Source: CAG-103 sp963627135
GTDB lineage: Bacteria; Bacillota; Clostridia; Oscillospirales; Oscillospiraceae
NCBI GenBank assembly: GCA_963627135.1
Contig: CAVFZY010000019.1
Location: forward strand, 1 to 64,000
Length of the DNA: 64,000 nucleotides
Direction of reading: 5' to 3'
Shown here: positions 60,089 through 64,000 of the stretch, piece after piece
Position numbering within the stretch: position 1 is the first letter of the stretch
How the letters are laid out: each line of letters begins with the position of its first letter
Made by a program: the position numbers and the translations under genes
The notes under the pieces: generated by a model
Told to the model about the DNA's origin: nothing
The model's database searches: none
What the model saw: only the letters and a program-made list of their open reading frames with translations

Positions 60089-62629
60089 ATGGCAAAACGA
60101 CCGAATATTCTCAAGCTGGCCACGAAGATCAGTCTTGAGAGCATGACGTACACCGGCATCACGTACAACGACCCCGAGTACAAGATCCTCGAGCCAATCA
60201 TCGACGATGAGATGTGTGCGATCATGATGCACCTGCGCCTGGAGGCCAACCGCACCGTGGAGGACGTGGCCAGGCGCGCAAAGCAGAGCGTGGAATACAC
60301 GCAGACGCAGCTCGACAAGCTCGCCAAGACGGGCGCGGTGCGCTACCGCTATGTGGACGGCAAGCGCTGCTACTACTACCCCATCTGGGTGCCCGGCATC
60401 ATGGAGGGCATCCTCGCCAACCGCGAGCAGTGCGACCGCTACCCCGTGCTCGGCGAGAGCTTTGAGGCATACACCCGCCGCCGGCTCGAGATGCTCGCGC
60501 CGATGCTCGACAGCGGCACGGTCGGCATGTGCCCGATGCGCGTCATGCCGGTCATGAGCGCGATCGAGAACGACACGCGCACGGCATCGTATGACGAGCT
60601 CAAGACGCTCATCGAAAATGCGACGGCCATCAGCGTCGGCCCGTGCTCGTGCCGCCGGGCCCGCCGCCTCATGGGCGAGGGCTGCGGCCACCTCGAAGAG
60701 GACATGTGCATGTACCTCAACGACAACGCCGTCTGCTATTCCGAGCAGGGCTATCACCGGATCATCACGAAAGAAGAAGCATATGAGATCCTCCGGCGTG
60801 CCGAGGACAACGGCCTCGTGCACGAGATCAACCAGACCCCGGGCTTTGAGGATGCGACCGCCATCTGCAACTGCTGCGGCTGCTCGTGCTTCGCGCTGCG
60901 CATCGAGGAGCTGTTCCGCACGCCGCGCGCCATACGCTCGAACTACATCGCCCGCGTAGACAAGGAAAAGTGCGTCGCCTGCGGCCAGTGCGTCGAAAAC
61001 TGCCAGACCAACGCCCTCAAGCTCGGGCAGAAGCGCTGCACGACCGACCCGCACATTTCCGATACCTATGACACCGACCGCAGCGTGCCCTACGACCGCC
61101 GGACCTATGACCCGGACTTCCGCACGAACCGCTCGGACGTCATGCCCAGCGGCACCGCGCCGTGCAAGGCCGTGTGCCCGCTGAACATCCCGGTGCAGGG
61201 CTGCCTGCAGCTGCTGTCCGTCGGCAGATATGACGACGCTGCGGCACTCATCCGGCAGGCCACGCCGTTCCCGGAGCTGTGCGGCAGCGTGTGCGGCCGC
61301 CAGTGCGAAAAGGTCTGCACCCGCAACCAGATCGATGCCGCTGTCGCCATTGCCGACGTGTGCAGGACGCTCGTCCGGCGCGAGCAGGACGCCGGCAAGG
61401 TCATTTTGCCGCCGGTGAAAAACCCGACCGGCATCCCCCATACGGAAAAGATCGCCGTCATCGGCGCCGGCCCCGCCGGACTGAGCTGTGCCTATTTCCT
61501 CCGGCAGCAGGGCTACCCCGTGACCGTGCTGGAAAAGGACACGGTGCCCGGCGGCGCACCGGCGACGCTCATCCCGTCCTTCCGTCTCGACCGCAAGGCC
61601 TACGCCGCCGAGATCGACGTGCTCGCGCGCATGGGCGTGGAGTTCCGCACCGGCGTGGAAGTTGGCAAGGACACGACGCTCGACGCGCTGCGCGCCGAGG
61701 GCTACAAGGCGTTCTTCCTCGGCATCGGCGCCGGGAAGCAGAGCAAGGACGCGCCGGCCGGCACCGTGGACGCGCGCAGATACCTGCACCGGAAGAGACA
61801 CACCGTCAAGGGCAGCGTCGTCGTGCTCGGCGGCGGGAAAGAGGCCGTTGACTGTGCGCGCGCCGCGCACAAGGGCGGCGCAGCAAGCGTGACCGTCGTC
61901 GCCGGGGCGATCCGGGCAGACATCTCCGAGGCCAAGCAGGAAGGCGTCGCGTTCCGCGCGCCGTTCGCTGTGCAGGAGATCCGCGACGGCGCAGTGTCCA
62001 TCCGCAGCCTGCACGGTGACAAGACCGAGGAGCTTGCAGCAGACACGGTCTTTGCTGCCGAGGGCTACGTCCCGGCGGCGGACGCCTTCACCGCCGGATC
62101 CGGCGTGTGCCTGAACGCCGACGGCTTTGTCGGCGCCGACGCCGTGACCCGCCAGACCGGCGAGGCCGACGTCTTTGCCGGCGGTGCCGCGACCGGCGCG
62201 CATGACATCGCGCGTGCGATCGCCGAGGGCCGCGAGGCCGCGATCTCGATCCACCGCTTCGTGCACAGCAGCCAGAGCTTCGTGATCGGTCGCGACAAGC
62301 GGGATTATAAGCCGCTGGCGCGCAGCAGCGTTGGCATTGCGATCGACGAGCTGGAGTCCGCGCCCCGGCAGGCGGCGGAAAACGGCCTGCTCACCGACGC
62401 GCAGCTGCACTGCGAGGCCGGACGCTGCCTCGGCTGCGGCACCGTGGTGCTCAATGAGGACCAGTGCGTTGGCTGCGGCATCTGCACAACCAAGTGCAAG
62501 TTTGACGCCATCCATCTCGAGAAGGTCAACGACACGCACGGACGCGGCTATTTCCGCACCCTGCTGACGGCTGCGAGCAACGCCCCTGCCGCCGGCCGCC
62601 GCTTCGTGCGCAAGAAGCTGCAGCACTGA
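60089..62629 (+). CDS. Multi-domain Fe-S/FAD oxidoreductase with winged-helix-like N terminus
   Basis: 846 aa. Order: winged-helix-like region (about 40-110: RTVEDVARRAKQSVEYTQTQLDKLAKTGAV); Cys-rich region with CSCRRARRL and CNCCGCSC (about 185-275); ferredoxin-like CVACGQCVENC (about 294); GltD/dihydropyrimidine-dehydrogenase-type N domain with CKAVCP and CGSVCGRQCEKVC (about 357-415); FAD site VIGAGPAGLSCAYFL (about 455); NAD(P) site VVVLGGGKEAVDCAR (about 578); and C-terminal ferredoxin CLGCG...CVGCGICTTKCKFDAI (about 778-805). Likely moves electrons between NAD(P)H, ferredoxin and the OYE encoded downstream. GGAGG 8 nt upstream. Confidence 0.85.
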   Translation: MAKRPNILKLATKISLESMTYTGITYNDPEYKILEPIIDDEMCAIMMHLRLEANRTVEDVARRAKQSVEYTQTQLDKLAKTGAVRYRYVDGKRCYYYPIWVPGIMEGILANREQCDRYPVLGESFEAYTRRRLEMLAPMLDSGTVGMCPMRVMPVMSAIENDTRTASYDELKTLIENATAISVGPCSCRRARRLMGEGCGHLEEDMCMYLNDNAVCYSEQGYHRIITKEEAYEILRRAEDNGLVHEINQTPGFEDATAICNCCGCSCFALRIEELFRTPRAIRSNYIARVDKEKCVACGQCVENCQTNALKLGQKRCTTDPHISDTYDTDRSVPYDRRTYDPDFRTNRSDVMPSGTAPCKAVCPLNIPVQGCLQLLSVGRYDDAAALIRQATPFPELCGSVCGRQCEKVCTRNQIDAAVAIADVCRTLVRREQDAGKVILPPVKNPTGIPHTEKIAVIGAGPAGLSCAYFLRQQGYPVTVLEKDTVPGGAPATLIPSFRLDRKAYAAEIDVLARMGVEFRTGVEVGKDTTLDALRAEGYKAFFLGIGAGKQSKDAPAGTVDARRYLHRKRHTVKGSVVVLGGGKEAVDCARAAHKGGAASVTVVAGAIRADISEAKQEGVAFRAPFAVQEIRDGAVSIRSLHGDKTEELAADTVFAAEGYVPAADAFTAGSGVCLNADGFVGADAVTRQTGEADVFAGGAATGAHDIARAIAEGREAAISIHRFVHSSQSFVIGRDKRDYKPLARSSVGIAIDELESAPRQAAENGLLTDAQLHCEAGRCLGCGTVVLNEDQCVGCGICTTKCKFDAIHLEKVNDTHGRGYFRTLLTAASNAPAAGRRFVRKKLQH

Positions 62630-62639
62630 GGACACCGCC

Positions 62640-62990
62640 ATGCATGAGATCGGCGTCGTGCGCGCAATGATTCAGACCGTCACCGATTACGCGGCGGCAA
62701 AGGGTGTCGACCACGTCTCGGAGATCGTGGCCGACTGCGGCGAGCTCTCGCTCGTCATCCCGCAGTATGTCGAGCAGATCTATCCGACGGTCGTCAAGGG
62801 CACGCCGTTTGCAGACACGAAGCTCATCGTCAACGTCGTGCCCGGCATGGCCGAGTGCGACGACTGCGACGAGATCTTCAACGTCATCGCGTGCAAAGGG
62901 TATTGCCCGAACTGCAATAGCTTCAGCAAAACGGTGCTGTCCGGCAAGGACTTCACCATCCGGGAGATCCATGTCCCGGACAAAACGTGA
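62640..62990 (+). CDS. hypA: HypA/HybF-like metallochaperone
   Basis: 116 aa. Starts MHE as in all HypA proteins (the N-terminal amine, His2 and Glu3 bind nickel), with a zinc site CDDC and CPNC. Normally delivers Ni to [NiFe] hydrogenase or urease together with HypB. Here it stands alone, 10 nt after the large oxidoreductase and 43 nt before an OYE, with no hydrogenase or hypB in view. It may serve a metalloenzyme beyond the window or have been recruited to this unit. Confidence 0.88.
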   Translation: MHEIGVVRAMIQTVTDYAAAKGVDHVSEIVADCGELSLVIPQYVEQIYPTVVKGTPFADTKLIVNVVPGMAECDDCDEIFNVIACKGYCPNCNSFSKTVLSGKDFTIREIHVPDKT

Positions 62991-63033
62991 CCCCGGGTCT
63001 GTGGAGACCTAAAACATAGAAGGAGCGTATTTC

Positions 63034-64000
63034 ATGAACGAAAAGTACAACGCATTGTTCACGCCCTGGAAGATCGGCGATGTGGAGATCAAAAACCGCA
63101 TCGTGCAGTGTTCCATGGGCGGCACATCCCTGTTCGGCTGGATGGAGCCGAACCACTTCGACAAGGAAGCGGCCTACTTTCTGCTCAACCGCGCGCAGGA
63201 CGGCGTGGGCCTGATCCTGCCCGGCATGCAGTGCATCCGCGACCCGCTGGGCATCCCCGGCCGCAAGTGGCTGTATCAGAACGACCTGATGTTCAAGCAG
63301 CTCAAGGAGTACATGGTCGAGTTCCATAAGACGGGCGCAAAGCTGTTCATCCAGCTCGCCGCCGGCATGGGCCGCTCCATGGCCATCAACGGCTGGATGA
63401 CGAAGCTGGCTAAGAACAACGTCCTCAACAAGATCGCCAGCCCCATCGTGGACGTGCAGTACATCTGCGCCTCCGCGTCCGAGGTGCCGAACCGCTGGAA
63501 GGAGGACGTCATGTCCCGCCCGCTGACGGTCAAGGAGATCGAGGACATGGTCTACGCCTTCGGCCAGACCGCCAAGAAGCTGCGCGCCGCCGGCATCGAC
63601 GGCGTCGAGATCCACGCCGTGCACGAGGGCTACCTGCTTGACCAGTTCACCATGGCCAACTGGAACCACCGCACCGATCAGTACGGCGGCTCGTTCGAGA
63701 ACCGCTTCCGCTTCCCGGTCGAGATCGTGCAGGAGATCAAGCGTCAGGCCGGCGACGACTTTCCGGTGTCGCTGCGCTACTCCGTCGTGTCCAAGACCAA
63801 GGCGTGGGGCAAGGGCGCCATGCCGTACGAGACCGACTTCGTCGAGTTCGGCCGCGACATGGCCGAATCCGAGAAGGCCGTCAAGTACCTCGAGGACGCG
63901 GGCTACGACATGTTCAACTGCGACAACGGCACCTACGACGCCTGGTACTGGGCACATCCGCCGCAGTACATGCCCGATAACTGCAACCTCGAGTACGTCG
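63034..64000 (+). CDS. OYE-family NADH:flavin oxidoreductase (third), 3' truncated
   Basis: First 322 codons; the frame runs off the right edge. FMN TIM-barrel start (FTPWKIGDVEIKNRIVQCSM) and catalytic region VEIHAVHEGYLLDQFTMANW followed by NHRTDQYGGSFENRFRF, closer to canonical OYE/FadH than the other two copies. Start at 63034 with AAGGAG 9 nt upstream. A Fe-S/FAD half is expected outside the window. Confidence 0.93.
   Translation, partial: MNEKYNALFTPWKIGDVEIKNRIVQCSMGGTSLFGWMEPNHFDKEAAYFLLNRAQDGVGLILPGMQCIRDPLGIPGRKWLYQNDLMFKQLKEYMVEFHKTGAKLFIQLAAGMGRSMAINGWMTKLAKNNVLNKIASPIVDVQYICASASEVPNRWKEDVMSRPLTVKEIEDMVYAFGQTAKKLRAAGIDGVEIHAVHEGYLLDQFTMANWNHRTDQYGGSFENRFRFPVEIVQEIKRQAGDDFPVSLRYSVVSKTKAWGKGAMPYETDFVEFGRDMAESEKAVKYLEDAGYDMFNCDNGTYDAWYWAHPPQYMPDNCNLEYV

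Overview
The window is a GC-rich (roughly 60%) stretch of an anaerobic Firmicute chromosome. Several features point to the class Clostridia, most likely an Oscillospiraceae-type gut commensal (Oscillibacter/Dysosmobacter/Flavonifractor relatives): a Re-type citrate synthase, BMP-type nucleoside ABC transport, FeoA-FeoA-FeoB iron uptake, lysine and yjdF riboswitches, SLH-anchored surface protein, and several copies of the large Fe-S/FMN/FAD 'old yellow enzyme' (OYE) family. The assignment is inferred from gene content only; no rRNA is present.

Layout. 1-1.9 kb: 3' part of an LRR/SLH surface protein with a near-perfect 69-bp tandem array. 2-6.3 kb: MerR/MATE drug-efflux pair with a textbook MerR promoter, GNAT, HAD and TraX-like genes. 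6.4-10.3 kb: iron module (DtxR-type regulator, two FeoA, FeoB, and a 59-aa FeoB-associated Cys-rich membrane protein) with repeated candidate operators. 10.5-18.5 kb: DUF1002 protein, second MATE, MFS, NagD-like HAD, GNAT, YjdF behind a probable yjdF riboswitch, EamA exporter and LOG-family protein. 18.6-18.9 kb: a decayed gene. 19-21.4 kb: rpmG-secE-nusG-rplK-rplA operon. 21.4-23.5 kb: NhaC-family transporter behind a lysine riboswitch. 23.6-31.1 kb: nucleoside uptake and salvage (BMP lipoprotein, ATPase, two permeases, DeoD, and divergently Udk and Tdk). 31.2-36 kb: ClpB, an RHH protein and a CLC-type anion channel. 36.1-39.2 kb: small accessory island at tRNA-Ser(CGA) with a duplicated tRNA 5' half, a DUF4143 ATPase, an RNA ligase and a broken metallophosphoesterase.

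39.2-50 kb: a divergent catabolic-looking cluster. One arm is OYE / Fe-alcohol dehydrogenase / MFS / nitroreductase / MFS; the other is a paralogous Fe-alcohol dehydrogenase / OYE pair, ending against a TetR regulator. Repeated GTTWATAAAC sites sit at both divergent promoters. 50.2-55.3 kb: a four-gene operon for glutamate-precursor synthesis (Re-citrate synthase, GntR, aconitase, isocitrate dehydrogenase) with a GntR-like palindrome at its promoter. 55.4-57.3 kb: MarR/MATE pair. 57.4-59.2 kb: an NSS-family amino acid/Na+ symporter behind a short ORF and two terminator-like hairpins, which looks like an attenuation leader. 59.3-64 kb: TetR, an 846-aa multi-cofactor oxidoreductase, a lone HypA-like protein, and a third OYE that runs off the right edge.

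The most interesting parts are the OYE/Fe-ADH and TetR/FAD/HypA/OYE clusters (substrates unknown), the possibly ON-type lysine riboswitch on a NhaC transporter that carries an extracytoplasmic DnaJ-like Cys motif, the leader of the NSS transporter, the hairpin between the Shine-Dalgarno and the start codon of clpB, and the RNA ligase/phosphoesterase remnant with a single in-frame amber codon.
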